From: Eleginops maclovinus
Taxonomy: Eukaryota; Chordata; Actinopteri; Perciformes; Eleginopidae
Length of the DNA stretch: 64,000 nt
NCBI RefSeq assembly: GCF_036324505.1
Contig: NC_086356.1
Coordinates: 15,113,244 to 15,177,243, forward strand
Direction of reading: 5' to 3'
Below, one piece after another: positions 1-13,000 of the stretch (its first letter is position 1; every line of letters begins with the position of its first letter). The notes below the pieces were generated by a model. It was not told the DNA's origin and made no database searches. It saw only the letters and a list, made by a program, of their open reading frames with translations. The position numbers and the translations under genes were made by a program.

Positions 1-321
1 CCCCTGTTCCTTTCCCTGAGATCTGAAGGAACTGCCCCCCTCTGGAATTTTAAGGAATAAAAACCAAGTGTAAGCACTGACTCTGCAATCTGGAGGCTTT
101 TTTCATGCAGAAAAGGCTAACCATTTTAGTAGCTTTGTTATAAATAAATCCAAGAACCTACCAATCCCTTTCGTTCTCTCTGAAAATCACTAAGAGGTAG
201 ATATTAGAACCTATAAGCAGGGTTTAAGGAGATTGGTTTGGGACGAGGCCTGGTTAATAATATGAATGGCCTGTCGTAACACTCCTGCTTGTTGTGTAGC
301 ACCGATGGGTGGGGTTCCATC
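1..321 (-). other. 3' flank / probable 3'UTR of slc25a1
   Basis: AT-rich sequence downstream of the slc25a1 stop on the minus strand. I see no coding exon and no clear minus-strand AATAAA within it, so the transcript end may lie beyond the left edge. Confidence 0.4.
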
Positions 322-3300
322 TCAGTCCGTCTTCCAAACCTTGTTCAGGACCTTCACGACTTCTTCGTAAATAATAAAGACTATGGCCACATCCATACAC
401 ACCCGACCCAGCCGGGGAACAGTACCTTTGTAGAATCTGAAGGGCACACAGGCACAGAGTGAATATCGCACTTTAGGGCAATACAAAAATGCATCTCAAA
501 TGTTTTAAATACATTTACTACTAAACTTACAAAAATGCATTATCACTGGAGCCCAGTCGCCCTTCTACGAAAAATACATCCCAACTAATAATAAGGCTAT
601 TTTTTATCACTTTAAAATGTAAAATAATAGTGGGTTAAGGAAAAGCCCAAAAATGATCTTTGAAGACTGTGCATTCTTTTTTGGAAAATGTGTGCATAAG
701 GACTATTGTTATTTTTAACCTTGAGACAGAGCTAGGCAGTAGTTGACATGTAGATAATTCAAATGATTGCTGAACCATTGATGTGTAAAGAGTGTGAATC
801 CTTTAAATATATGATGGCTTACCCTCCATAAAAGACAACTTATACAAAATGTGCAAAGTCTTTCTATTGCCAGTCATTCTCTATAAATATGAATCAACTC
901 TCTCTATAAACTTACGCCTTCGGTCCCTCGTGCTTCATGATCTTGACGGCACAGTCCAGTGTGCTTTTGTACTTTTTAGCTTCGAGACCCTGATGAATAT
1001 GAGTTGTACATGTTAGTCACTCTGATCAGGGATTAATGATTGGATGATTTTCTGAGGAGAAGAACATGATAATGCACCAACCTGCATTCTGGTCTTAATG
1101 ACATCCAGAGGAGTGTTTCCAAACACACTCACAGCACCAGCCACAGCTCCAAACATTCCAGTTATCAGAGGGTTAATGGATTTGTCGGGGTTATCACCTT
1201 GGTGTTTACAACAACAACAAAAAAAAGACGGAAATGATTGGGCTGTTTATAATACACAAAGGGGATATAAAAGACGTGGAAGTTATTCATTCTCACACAC
1301 CTTTGTACCAGTTCCTCAGGGAAGTCATGACGTAGAAGCGGATGGCCTGGTTGGAGCCTTGCTTCAGCACCGTGGCTGTGAGGCCTTGGTAAGTCCCCTT
1401 GAGTCCTGCAGGTAGAAACTTTATCAGAACTTTATCAAAAGCAAAACTCTCACAGCCATCCAGCTCGGGGCTAATGAGGTAGCGAAAGAAATGCAAATGC
1501 AAATACAGAAGAAGAATTTCCTGCAGGTGATATCATTATGAGATTGAACAGTAGGTGGCATTAAAATGCAACTCAGGCAAAGATGAAGAAAGCTTCCATA
1601 CCTTCAACTCTGATAATCTCCCTCACTCCATGGAAAAATCCCTTGTACTTTGGGTTTGCTGATGTCTGATCATGGATGAATTTGACCTAAAATGACATCA
1701 TGGCAATGTAAATACATTTGACGAGCCAAGGTGTAAAGAATCCAGAGAGAAACGATGCAGTGGAGCACTTAAAAACTAAGTCTGGTTCTGCAAGGTTGAT
1801 GGATTCAGTGTTGTGTTACCAACTTGCAATGCTGAATAAAGGAATAATGTTTTTTCAAATATTTTTTACCTTTACTGTCTCCATAGGACAGACTACGATC
1901 ACAGCCTCAGCTACTCCGGCCCCGAGGCCACAGAGTAAACCTTGCGTGCTGTTAAGTCTTCCATTTTCGTCGCGCATTTTATTACTGATGAACTCAAACA
2001 CTCCAAACCTGTAGTCAAAGGATAAAAATATGGATTTTTTTTTTTACTAAAACCCTCCAAATCGGTTGCCAAAGGATAAAAATATTTGTTACTTTTTTAC
2101 GTGGCTTATAAATTGCAGTGGCCTTGCTAAGCCCTTAACAATTATATATTTCTTTATGAATCTGTCAAAAATGCACATAGCCCTTTTTAAATTGCCCCCA
2201 TATTCACTTCACAATAATATGAAACAGAGAAAAGCAGCAAATCCTCACATCTGAGAAACCGGTGAAACCAATATGCGTTATTGAGGTTTATTGGAATGAA
2301 GCAGTTGTACATTAATGTGTGTCTGTGCATAAGGTACCTGACAGCAGCTTTAGGAATAGAGCCGTACAGCAGTGAGCTTAGACCTCTGTACAGACCCCTC
2401 ACCCCATGACCGTTCACTGTCTGCTTCACACAGTCAGCTGTAGGAGAGGATGAAAAAGAGAGCAGCCTACTAAACAATCATTTCTTGCACATGAATGTAA
2501 ACCCTACTGCCAAGAAAAGCTATCTTTTATAAAATCAGCAGCTGCTTTGTTTGGAGTATCTTGCTGTAACAGTAAAGTAGTTAAAAGACAAACATATTGC
2601 ATTTTTGAGTTCAGGTTGGTTGCAGCCTGGAACAACAGCCCTTCATACTGAGTTACTACACACAAACATTGTCTATGCCAAAGTTCACAAGCTCTCTTCT
2701 ATAACAAACACTGACTTACTATGCAAACACACCTCTGTGTGTTGAAGTTTGCTCTCAAATCTGCAACAAGGTCTTAACTTAATCAAAACGAATGCTGAGA
2801 ACTTGCTGATGGACCGTTTTTTAAAATTATGGTTTCATTGGTTTGGTTTAGTTAAATATATTGTACAGAAGAGACCGCTTTATTAGGTACACCTGTAAGA
2901 TGTAATGCAGTCTTTATTTATTACTGTATGTGTTTGTTATTAAGGTTTACAAGTAGTATTTCCCACAGAGTGAAGTGGCATTATCATCACTGTGATTATA
3001 ATGTAGCAATGAATTGAAAATGAAAGGCTCATTTCAGACAGTGGACATGAACTCACAGATGCCTCTGTATTTGGGAGGATTCGCCTTCTCGTCGAGCTGA
3101 AGCTGTGTTTTAACATACTCTGTGGGGAAGGTGATGCAGATCTCTATGCCTCCTGCTATCCCACCTGAAATAACAGTTAAAAAACAACTTGAAGCACGGA
3201 CACATATTAACAAACAGTTCAAAGTTTTTCAGTCAACACCACACAAGTGCATTTCAGCAATACAGCAACCACCCTGATTATATACAAAAAAGTTATTAAA

Positions 3301-6300
3301 TATAAAATGTTATGTGTAAACACTCATTTCACAGACTTATTTCACAGAATTCAAGTTTGGTTTTAACAGCCCATATCAATCACACCATTTTGCATGTTAA
3401 GGTACTTCCACACTATTTTTGTCGATCTGTAATGATGATAATGAAACTTCATTTATACACTCATTGCCATACACTAAGATACAATACAACATGCTTTAGA
3501 AAAAATAGAAATAAAAACACAGATGCAAAAATGTGGAGCAATAAATTAGTAGAACTTATAGAAATAAATAATTGTAAAAATAATAAATGGCAAATTAAAT
3601 GTAAATTAAAAACTACTAAAGGTGGTTAAAACATGGTTAAAGTAAGGTTTATGTCAAGTGATCAGCTGGGTGCACGTTAAAAATCATTCAAGGTAGTTGA
3701 CAGTGTATATGGATGTTTCATGCATGCTGCCTCAAGGCGTTTACACTACTACAGTATGAACGAGCTCCACCTTAAACCCTTGCTGTCACCACACATCTGC
3801 CGTTCAGCAGCATACACCCAGCCTGCAGCTGATAGGCTCTGCTGATCTCAGAGCAATGCCACCTATAGCCCATTCCCCCTGGCCTGACTTCAACCAGGGG
3901 GTGTGTGTAGCCTTCAGAGCACATACTGTTAACCCTCAATCAGAGCAGCCGCCTGATAGCTGTCTGACTCCTCCTAAAGGAGTGACAAGTTTCCATGAAG
4001 TTAAATGAAGGAAAGTTATCATACTAGCATTCCTGCATCTACTTAACTAAACTCTTCAAATTAAAATGCTGCAAAGGCTTCAAAGTAGCAAGGGAAATAA
4101 ATAAAACATATGTTTGCAGAAGAGAGGTAGATTTATCATGGTTAACTTTTTTATTTTTAAAGCTTGAATTCCTACTCACACATTTTTAAAAAAGGAACCT
4201 TTGTTGATTCTTTACCATGCATTAGTTCTCCCAAAATGTCATGCAGCAATACACAAAACACTACTTATGCTCTAGCAATCACAAGATTATAGTTTCCCTC
4301 TGAAACATGAAGTGTATTTTGGCTACACACCCTGTAAGGCATTCCTTTGGTTAGAGACTTTGGGCTTTAGAGCTGTAGTTGTACCTTCACATTACGCTTG
4401 CATCAAAAACAGTCCACAACATCATCATCTACAAACAGCTTGCATGTTGTACCTGCATTTTGTCCCAGAATTCAAGCTGGAAAAAGATATAGAACCAGTT
4501 TATCGAGTAGGACGTGAACGGACAGTGAAACAGACATTAGAAGTCAGTGCAGCGAGAGTCAATGTTCACTACTTCTACTTTAAAATACTAGCAACACTTG
4601 CACTAAGTATCCTTTAGTTTTCTAGTCATGACTCTATTTACATATTTAACATTCAAGAAAGAACACATGACTACTGTACAATACTATTTTATGTGCTGAT
4701 AATAAGGCTAGAGAAGTGTATGATTATAGTCATCACAGGATAGGAAGTCATGCTAGTAATTGTCATGGATTAGATAAGGTTTTTGTGAATGTTACTGATA
4801 ATTAAATTCAAGGAGTACTTCAGCATTTTAGGACATTTTTGTTTTTTCCCTATACTCACTTTTTTTCATTTGTTATGAAGCTACACACAGGAGTTGATTT
4901 TTTTTGCACTTTTGCGAATCATGTTTATGTGTCTGACAAATATAAAGTAAAACATACACATTTCAATTGAGTTTAATCCACAGTTTACAGTGTTGAATAC
5001 AGATGCTGTCTGCTTCAGTGGGTATTAGTGATTTTATAAAGCGTTGGCATGTGAGCTAATTATTCTCTTGTGACTTGCTGATTTGTGCCTATTCATCCCT
5101 GACGTTGGGCTGGCATTACATTTTATGCTTAGACAGTGATTCAAGAAGTACTCAGATCTCTGTTACAAGAGAAAGGTCGGCAAAACACAGCTTTTACTAA
5201 AGTCAAATTGCAAAGTAACACCATAAAAATATATTTAGAGCACCAAAAGTAAAAGTAATCATTATATAGAATGGTCCAAATTAAAATAGTTTACTGCACT
5301 GTAATTAAAGATGCATTAATGTGAAAGTATATGTTGGTTACTAGTGCTCTGAAATCCAGTCGTATTACATAATAGCATAGGATAAGAACAATTACCTCAA
5401 TATAGTACCGTACTTGAATATATGCACATTCCATAAACCACTGATTATACATATTCTCCATATGTGGTTTAAGAAGTGATCTAAAAAAAAAACATTTTAC
5501 AACAGCTTTTTGGAAGGCCTACGTGGCCATGTCTTGACCTTTCAATCCCCTGAAGCCCCTGGCCACAGAGTGTGACAAGCATGTTGTAACTAGGTGAATG
5601 TGTGCAGCGGCTGACAGAGCAATGTGCTTTGTCATCGTGGGTCATGGATCTGAACATGTGGACCCAGAGGCCTCTGAGCACACAGTATAAGAGCAGTAGG
5701 TTAATAGAAAACAACCGCCATACTGCTGACAGTAAGGTACATGGGCAAACAAATGCTCTTTGAACTTAGAGGTCTTAACATGATGGATTCAGCAGTAGTG
5801 TGTATGTCAACTTTGTTACAACCTATTGATATTGCAATGAAATCAATAATGATTGCCCTGTGGAACACTAAAGGTTACTTATTGACAAATAAGACAGGCA
5901 GGCAATCAGAGTTTATTGTGTGGACCCAGGAATAGTAGTTGATACCTTGGTAGTGACTAATCAAAAACATTCATTCAATTCATGTTTCTTTGAACATGAT
6001 AAGTGGTGAATGGTCCTATGACATTGAGAACCGTCCAACTCCAGCCATTGAGACAAGTAACAAGTAATGCCTATGTGTGCACTCCACGGACTGCACAAAG
6101 TTTCTCCTTGAGTCTAGTGGTGCAATATTAATCAGAAAAGGGTACTCTTTGTTGTTTTTCACCAAATTCTTCTGCCTGTAGTGCACAATGCGCCTGTCCT
6201 TTGCATTTAAAATAAGTGTAATAGTAGTAAAAAAAATTACACACACGTTCAGTGCGCAAACTTGTCAACAACTCCGGACGAGTGCATGAGCGCCTGTGGA

Positions 6301-6425
6301 GAAACTTTCTTACCTGCCAGGATAGCCTTCCCCGGGTGCGTAAGTTTGGCTTTCCCCGCCGGAGCTGCAGCAGCCAGGCACCGGGGTCTGTAGAACGGGC
6401 TCACAAATCTAGGTTGTCCAGACAT
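322..6425 (-). CDS. slc25a1: Mitochondrial tricarboxylate (citrate) carrier, 9 coding exons
   Basis: Exchanges mitochondrial citrate for cytosolic malate across the inner membrane, supplying acetyl-CoA for lipid synthesis (family knowledge). Coding exons in transcript order: 6314-6425, 3057-3164, 2338-2437, 1870-2008, 1602-1686, 1301-1405, 1082-1197, 916-989 and 322-436. Phases join without a break to give 317 aa (human is about 311). All three carrier signatures PxD/ExxK/R are present: PTEYVK (about residues 51-56), PMETVK (148-153) and PLDVIK (246-251). The C-terminus ends VWKTD. The start is the first ATG of exon 1 ([10 protein letters not shown]); the Ala-rich stretch and [12 protein letters not shown] match the family N-terminus. 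Intron 1 is long (about 3.1 kb) and holds repeat fragments. The gene is head-to-head with vdac3. Fish have two slc25a1 copies and I cannot say which this is. Confidence 0.95.
2861..2896. repeat. Solo Tc1-type terminal inverted repeat fragment
   Basis: The piece reading CTTTATTAGGTACACC, with a TGTACAG-like outer end, closely resembles the ends of the dead Tc1 element at about 20785-21652. No transposase remains here. It lies in slc25a1 intron 2, between exons 2 and 3. Confidence 0.5.
5195..5345. repeat. Dispersed AAGTA-rich repeat, degraded copy
   Basis: Contains the family hallmarks: 'accaaaagtaaaagta', then 'agaatggtcca' and 'gatgcattaatgtg'. The same ordered words recur near 7540-7925 and 49330-49720. 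It is located in slc25a1 intron 1. Confidence 0.55.
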
Positions 6426-7119
6426 TATGACTGCGATACCCGGCCTAACTTTTATATTTGAGTGACAATGCGGACGTAATCGGTTGCTTCAAACCCGGTC
6501 GGCAGCCTTCAAGCCCTCATGCAGTCCGGGAGCTGTGTGCAGGAGTCCCGTTGCAAACATTGACCATTGGACTTGTGGTGCAGATCTAGAGTTGATAATC
6601 TCTGTGTACTTTCAACAGTGAAGTTCCCTCCGTGGCCCTGAGATGTTGATAGCGTCGAGTCAGTTTTCATTCAGGGCGGGGCACGACACCACACTTTCCC
6701 CCCTGACACGGAAAAACGCCATGTTTGTCACAAACATTTAAGGAGGACCGGAGAGATTCACTGAACAGAGCCGAAACAGGTTGCGCTTTGTCCGGGCCTG
6801 ACTGGCCCTCTAGACTGCGCTGTTTCTCACATTATCCCTGTACACAGTGTACAGAAATCAATAGCTGAATATAACGGCATAATTCGCCATTGCATGTGGT
6901 TGAACATTACCAAATAATTGATGTGCCTTTTCTGTCACGTTTTTGCCATCAAACTAACACAGCAGTTGGACACTGTTGGTTTTCATATTGGTAATATAAC
7001 ATAACAATCATCTAGTAAATAGGTTTTTCATGATGCTTAAATCTTTGTACTTTTATTTAAGTACTTCTTACATCACTGAATATGAATAAATCCAGTTTTG
7101 TCAAAATGAAGAGGTTCTT

Positions 7120-7930
7120 GTACTTACTGGAGAATCCCTGGTCTGCTATTAACAACTGTACTCCACTAGGGATATTGTATTTTTTTTACTTCAGTGGAAC
7201 AAATTGTTCTTTTTACTCTACAATATTTAATTAATAACTGTTAATTAATAAATAAAGTAATTACAATCACCCCCTCCCTTATAAGCAACAAAAGGAAAAG
7301 TGTTGAACAAAAGAATGCATCAATTATTATAAACAAGTGATCAAATATACTGTTCGTAGTATACAAATGGTTTATTATGCATGACGAGTTTTATCTCTTT
7401 TAGCACTTCAGGCCTATAGTATATCATGATGTTATTTTTGAACAACATTTTCAATGCAGTTCTTTTACTTGACTGTGTTTTTTACACTGCATTTCTACTT
7501 TACAGTGTAGGAATAGCTACTCTGTTACAAGTAAAAGTCCTGCTATCAAAATGTTACTCAAGTAAAAGTAAAAAAGTATCAGCATCAAAATATACTTAAA
7601 GTACCAAATAGGCCCATTTCAGAATCATATAGTAAATGCGTTGATTACAATAAATGATGCATTAATGTGTTTATCAAAAGGTGCTAGTTTTAATTGTATA
7701 CTGCAGGGTAGCTTGTGAATTTACTCCAGGTCTAACTAAAGTCGGATTTAAATGTTGAACATATTTCATATCATTTTTACAAATCAAAGTAACTAAAGGT
7801 ATTTAATAAATGTAGTGGAGTATAAATACATGATTATCCTCTGAATTGTAGTGGAGTAGAAGTACAAAGTAGCAAAAATGTGAAATACTCAAGTACAAGC
7901 CCCTTTAGTACTACTCCTTTAGTACTTAAG
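7120..7930. repeat. Composite AAGTA-rich dispersed repeat, best copy in window
   Basis: Two arms are visible. The left arm (about 7440-7560) has 'aatgcagttcttttacttg' and 'acaagtaaaagtcctg'. The right arm (7560-7925) has 'caagtaaaagtaaaaaagta', 'atcagcatcaaaatatac', 'gatgcattaatgtgtttatc', 'aaatgtagtggagtataaa' and 'gtagtggagtagaagtacaa'. This is a very common percomorph fish repeat type, probably non-autonomous. I do not recall its database name. Confidence 0.7.
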
Positions 7931-8095
7931 TAAATCTAATTACATGAATTGTCCAATAAATAAATCTTCTAATTTCTAGAACAAACACTTTAAATAAAAA
8001 ATCTAACACTCATGATAAACTGTTCGGATGAGGCAATGCGCTTTGGGATTATCTCTTGTTTCTGCATTGACTCTTCGATCGCTTCTCTCTGGTAC

Positions 8096-8107
8096 TGCGC
8101 ATGCGCC
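8096..8107. promoter_or_regulatory. NRF-1-like site upstream of vdac3
   Basis: TGCGCATGCGCC matches the palindromic NRF-1 core GCGCATGCGC. It sits about 50 bp before the presumed vdac3 first exon. NRF-1 is a known activator of nuclear genes for mitochondrial proteins, so the position makes sense. Binding is inferred. Confidence 0.55.
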
Positions 8108-8149
8108 ATATATCTCCTTCATTATGCCCTGTCCCCCGTTATAGACATT

Positions 8150-8232
8150 GCTAAACTAAACTAGCTGTCAATCCACTCAGCAGCATCACGCCAGGGAACT
8201 CTGCAAACCCCCTTCCAAACACACAACCAACG
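8150..8232 (+). other. vdac3: Non-coding first exon (5'UTR) of vdac3
   Basis: The sequence ends at a strong donor (ACG|GTAAGG at 8232/8233), and the next acceptor (CTCCAG|C at 10059/10060) opens the ATG exon. No in-frame coding is present. The transcription start is approximate. Intron 1 is about 1.8 kb and holds an (AGCT)n tract and a LINE-like tail. Confidence 0.5.
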
Positions 8233-8669
8233 GTAAGGAGACCAAAACGAGCATCAATCAAAAATAAATATTAGGTTCAGCTGCATAATACCTGTATAAT
8301 AAGGAATGGTAGCAATGGCTGCTGAGATAAGGGTTCCTTTCTCTCCAAGGTTAGTTTAGCAGGTTGAGCGATTTAGCTAGCGGTGGCTCAGTTATGTAAT
8401 GATGTTTAGCCTTGCAGTGCACAGTTTAATCCTTGATGTTAGGGGAAACAGTATGATAGTGCAGAGATTCACGTTAGCATTTAGCAACTTTATTTGCTGG
8501 GTTTATGGCTTGCTAACTAGATATGAAGGTGTGTGCGTGTGTGTGTATGTGTGTAATGCGGGGCATGCAGAATATAATATATTAACTAAAAGCTATACCA
8601 CTTAGGTGATGCACATCTTTCGTAACCTATAATTGCAAGTTAGCTTGTTACTGCAGCTGACACAGTAGT

Positions 8670-8694
8670 TAGCTAGCTAGCTAGCTAGCTAGCT
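8670..8694. repeat. (AGCT)n self-complementary microsatellite
   Basis: About six AGCT units in tandem. Each unit is its own reverse complement, so the whole tract is a palindrome able to form a hairpin. It lies in vdac3 intron 1. Confidence 0.8.
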
Positions 8695-9934
8695 GTAAAA
8701 CACCCCCACACCTCTTTCTCAGGCCCATCTGCTGTTCTTTGTCCCGGATCAGAGATGCAGCACCAAGGGGCTGTAAATGCAGAAAATAAATAATTGTTCA
8801 TATTGGATTTTATTTAAAATAGAGGATCATGCAGCATCCCCAGGATGAGGGCCCTTTTTACAACCTTGAGATGTGTGGCGAGAGCCTTTTGTTCGGATGC
8901 TTTAACAGGATAGGGATCAAACAAAATAAACCTTTTGTAAGTTTGGCAGGGGTACAGTTAAATAGAGAACATACAATAGTTTAATAATTAGAGGTGTATA
9001 ACATTAAAAAAGGTATACAATGCAAACAGAACTATGCAAAAGACAAAAGTGACAGTAATGTGATTAATGATGCACACATCAGTGTTCAAATATTTATAAC
9101 ATATTAAAAAATGATAAACTATAATATAGTATGGGATACTAGCTAAAGTATGAGTTTTAAGATATTTATAATATATTTTATTGTACAGCAGTATGATACA
9201 ACATAATATAACATTTTAAACCTGTTAGATGAGCTATTTCATGTTATTTTGTGTAAATGTGTACTCATATTTCAGGTTAAATGTACATTTCTGGGTGCTG
9301 GGCTCTTAAAGTGCACCAGTAGCTTCATGGTTGATCCAGATGCAGAGCTCATCTGTTGTTAGCCTCCCAGCTGCCTCTAAAAGAACATTTTGTTCCCTTT
9401 AGCTGGAGCAAACCTGTAGACATGGTAAATTAATTTAGTGATGGCTACTGCATTGTTTGGGTAAATGAAAAAACCCTATGGACTTTTGTTATTCTGAAGT
9501 GCTAACTGCCTTCAATCAGGATAAGCTTTGCTAGTGTTGCAGCATCATGGAGGACTCAAATGTGGCTGAGGACCAGGGCCTTTAATTGAGTACTGCACCT
9601 ATACCACACCACACAGAGAAAAGGAGGACGGCTCTTTAATTTTTCTATTGGATTTAACTTACTGTTTCACTACAGCATTACATTAATAAATGTGTATATA
9701 TATTTCATTTTTATTTTGTATATATCTTTTTCTAATATTACTTTATGCGTTTACTACTTCCTGTTTACATTACAGTTCATTCACTTTGGAATGACTGTCG
9801 ACCACAGAAAATATCTTATTATATATACTTGTTTATCCCTCTTATGCACTATTTTATGTATAATAATCAAGCCTTATCTCATAATGTGTTGTTGTAAAAA
9901 GAGCATTGTTGGAGGGAGCATAAAAATGTAGAAT

Positions 9935-9995
9935 TTCATTGTCACGATTCATCGTTGTTCATATGACAATAAATACGTTGATAACAATAAATAAC
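9935..9995 (+). repeat. LINE/SINE-like 3' tail
   Basis: The text 'aatttcattgtcac' followed by 'catatgacaataaata' resembles the shared 3' end of fish retroposons (polymerase-start region, then an AATAAA-rich tail). Only the tail is recognisable. Confidence 0.4.
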
Positions 9996-10063
9996 TTTGA
10001 TATGATATTAAAAATGAGTCAGCGACACTAATTCCATCACATGACTTTCTCTCCTCCAGCACA

Positions 10064-13000
10064 ATGGCTGTCCCTCCCTCATACTCAGACCTGGGCAAGT
10101 CTGCCAAGGATATATTCAGCAAGGGATATGGTGAGTACTGTTTCAGCCTAAAGAGTCAATTATTAACTGAGGAATTCCTCAAACACAGGGACTGTTCAAA
10201 CCTGGTGTTTCAGTGATTCTAGCTCTTAGTCTGTTGTGCAGATAATATTAATAGATTGATGATTATAGCTACGTATATTTAAAGTAGGTAGTGTGTAACG
10301 TTTGAACTAGGAGAAGGCAAAAAGGAATACATTCTCTATCTCTTTGTAAATATATAAACTCGTTCTAAATGATGTGTTTTTCAAACCAAATCCATCAAAT
10401 CAAATTCCAATCAATTTACTTTATCACACTGCACACATTTAATTATATTATAATATATTTGTATATATAGGATCATTTTTTGTATTTTGTTAAATGTGAA
10501 GATGCAGGAGACGGTTATCTTAGCTTAGCTGAAATACTGGTAACCGGGGGATAGAGCTAACCAGGCTTTGTCCAAATATTTAAAACAAAATTCCAAAACC
10601 TCTTAAGCTCTATCATACGGAACCCGTAAAGGGACATGGGGAAATAAAAAAAACTTAAACGTTTCTCGTGCTCACGCGAAAGTTTCAAACCTACCAAATG
10701 TCAGGTTTGGTCATAGGCAGTGTTCCTGGTTTAATTATTATTTTATTTAATGCATTTAGCATTAAAACACGCTCTCCTTCAGAGTGAATTAAAGTGTGGT
10801 TGAAGTTTTTTCATGGATTTCAATGACATTCACAAGGCTGGGGTTTCCATCGGTCATCAGCTTTCGGCCGTATGTTGACGCTGTCTGACGAAACGACACC
10901 TTGAATAAGATCTGACAGGAGTGTGCTTATGTACTGCTGAGTGTGCTTATGTTCTGCCGCGATACTTTCTCGTGAGCACTGGAAACATTTGAGTTTTCTT
11001 TTCTTTTTTTCCACGTCCCTTTACGGGTTCCGTACTATCATTGACATATCATACATTCTTCAAGTGTTTTAACACTAACATGTTAAAACAACACTAGGTG
11101 TTATGTGCCTGCCTTTATGCTAAGCTAAGGTAAATACCTCCTTGCTCCAGGTTTATATTATTAAACAGACAGATATTAAGGTGGTATTTCCTGGATATAC
11201 ATCTTTTCTGAAATGTCTAACTATTCCTTTAAATCTTGATATTGGAATTATTTGTTGCTGCTAACACACACCTCTGTCCTTTAACATCTTGCAGGCTTCG
11301 GAGTTGTGAAGCTCGACCTCAAGACCAAATCACAGAGTGGAGTGGTGAGGACACTTTTCTTATATTTAATTTATTACCACTTGTCATTTTCTAGTGTCCT
11401 TCTGCCTTGTCCATCTCTGAAAAGCCTAATTTTGTGTAAGATTAACCAGAAAAGTTTTTCTCTGAGTGTCTGATTGCTGTTATAATACTTTGGGATATAC
11501 AGTATAGGAAAAAAAACACATAGCTGTCCGCAGACTCCGGACATGTCATATGCACAGCAGATACAGCGTATAAGATTTTCATTGCCAACATATACGCTGT
11601 ATCTGCTGTGCATATGACAAATAAAACCTTGAAACCTTGAAACCTTGAAACATGCAGAGTGTTTTATGGCTCAGGAAGCTGATACCAATGCAACAAAGAG
11701 GAAATGGTAGCGCATGATAGGTAAACAACTAGCGGAGCATGTCAGCAAGCTCTTTACAGGGTTGGACATCTCAGAAGCTTACAGTAATGGAGGATCTCCT
11801 GTTACAACCTTCCTGCTTTCCATCACTGCTGCTCTAACCCTCCTCCAAAATAAAAGCCTACCTGAACTCCTGCCCCCTGCTGTAACCTGTAGAGTGACCA
11901 TCTCCAGGTATCTGAGCGGTGCTGCTGCAGGCCTGCTTGGCTAAACATGACAGACATGTTTGTGCTGTGGCCTGTCTGTCTCTCTCTCCCCTTAACCGCT
12001 GCTCTGTCTCCATGCTGCTGCCTTCTGTCCCGGACCGCTCGCTCTAATGTAGATGGTAAGATTGGTGTCAGCGCTGACAGCTGCTATTCATATACTGTTC
12101 ACCTCCATCTTGCTGCTGCTCTCATGCTCCAGTGTCTGTCTTCTTTTGTTTTCGTGAGCATCGTTCACACAGCATGAATATCAATGTGTTTTATAACGAT
12201 TATTTGCTTTTAATGTCCTGTCACTTCACTCTTATTAACATCTAACTTTTCATTTCTTTAGGGCTTCATTTCCATTGTCAGCTTATTGTCTTGATTAATC
12301 CATTCGTTGTTTGTTCTAGGGATGTCATTGGTCAGCCTCCGAGTATATCCGACTGGTCACAAATTACCCCTCTATGGTCTTGTGTATTTAATTTAAGTTA
12401 AATTAACATGGAAGCTGTGTTGTGTTGGCAAAAAAAGCTGGAAAATGATCAATTTAAAAGTAGAAATTCTCAATCAATGCCCCATCGAAGCTGCTTCCCT
12501 CATTACATATGTACTGTACAAATCAATCAGTCAATTTATACATCACATTAAATCGTAAAAGGTATAACTCCAGTGAAATGCAATCCGGTCAGCTCCTTTT
12601 AATGGATAAATCTTTTACCGTAAAACACACACCTCCTCCTTTTTCCCGCCAGAGTCCTCTGTTCTGTCAGGTTGTTACAAAAAGAGTCAGCTGGTTGAAT
12701 GGTGCTTGAGTCCGCTACACTGCTAACACCTTTCTGCCCTAAACGCTGTGTTTCCCACTCAACGACACTCTCACCGAGCACAACCATTATTCACTTATCT
12801 TCAACAGTCAAATCAATCATTGTTGACGGAAAATAGATCAGAAATACTAATGGACTTACTCCGGAGTGCAAATCAGGACCGGAACGTCTCTTACCTCAAA
12901 GAGTCGTGCTGCCTGTAATGGCTGTTCACAAGGAGATAAGAGCCAACAGTCTATGATATTCAATATTAATAAGAAGGCGTTTCATAAATCACGAACCACC

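Larger units (their letters stand above)
6426..8149. promoter_or_regulatory. Head-to-head spacer between slc25a1 and vdac3
   Basis: Holds the slc25a1 5'UTR and promoter (the CpG-richer part at about 6430-6850) and the vdac3 upstream region. The middle, about 7020-7930, is repeat. No TATA box is obvious at either end, which fits CpG-type housekeeping promoters. At 1.7 kb it is long for a true shared bidirectional promoter. Confidence 0.5.
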
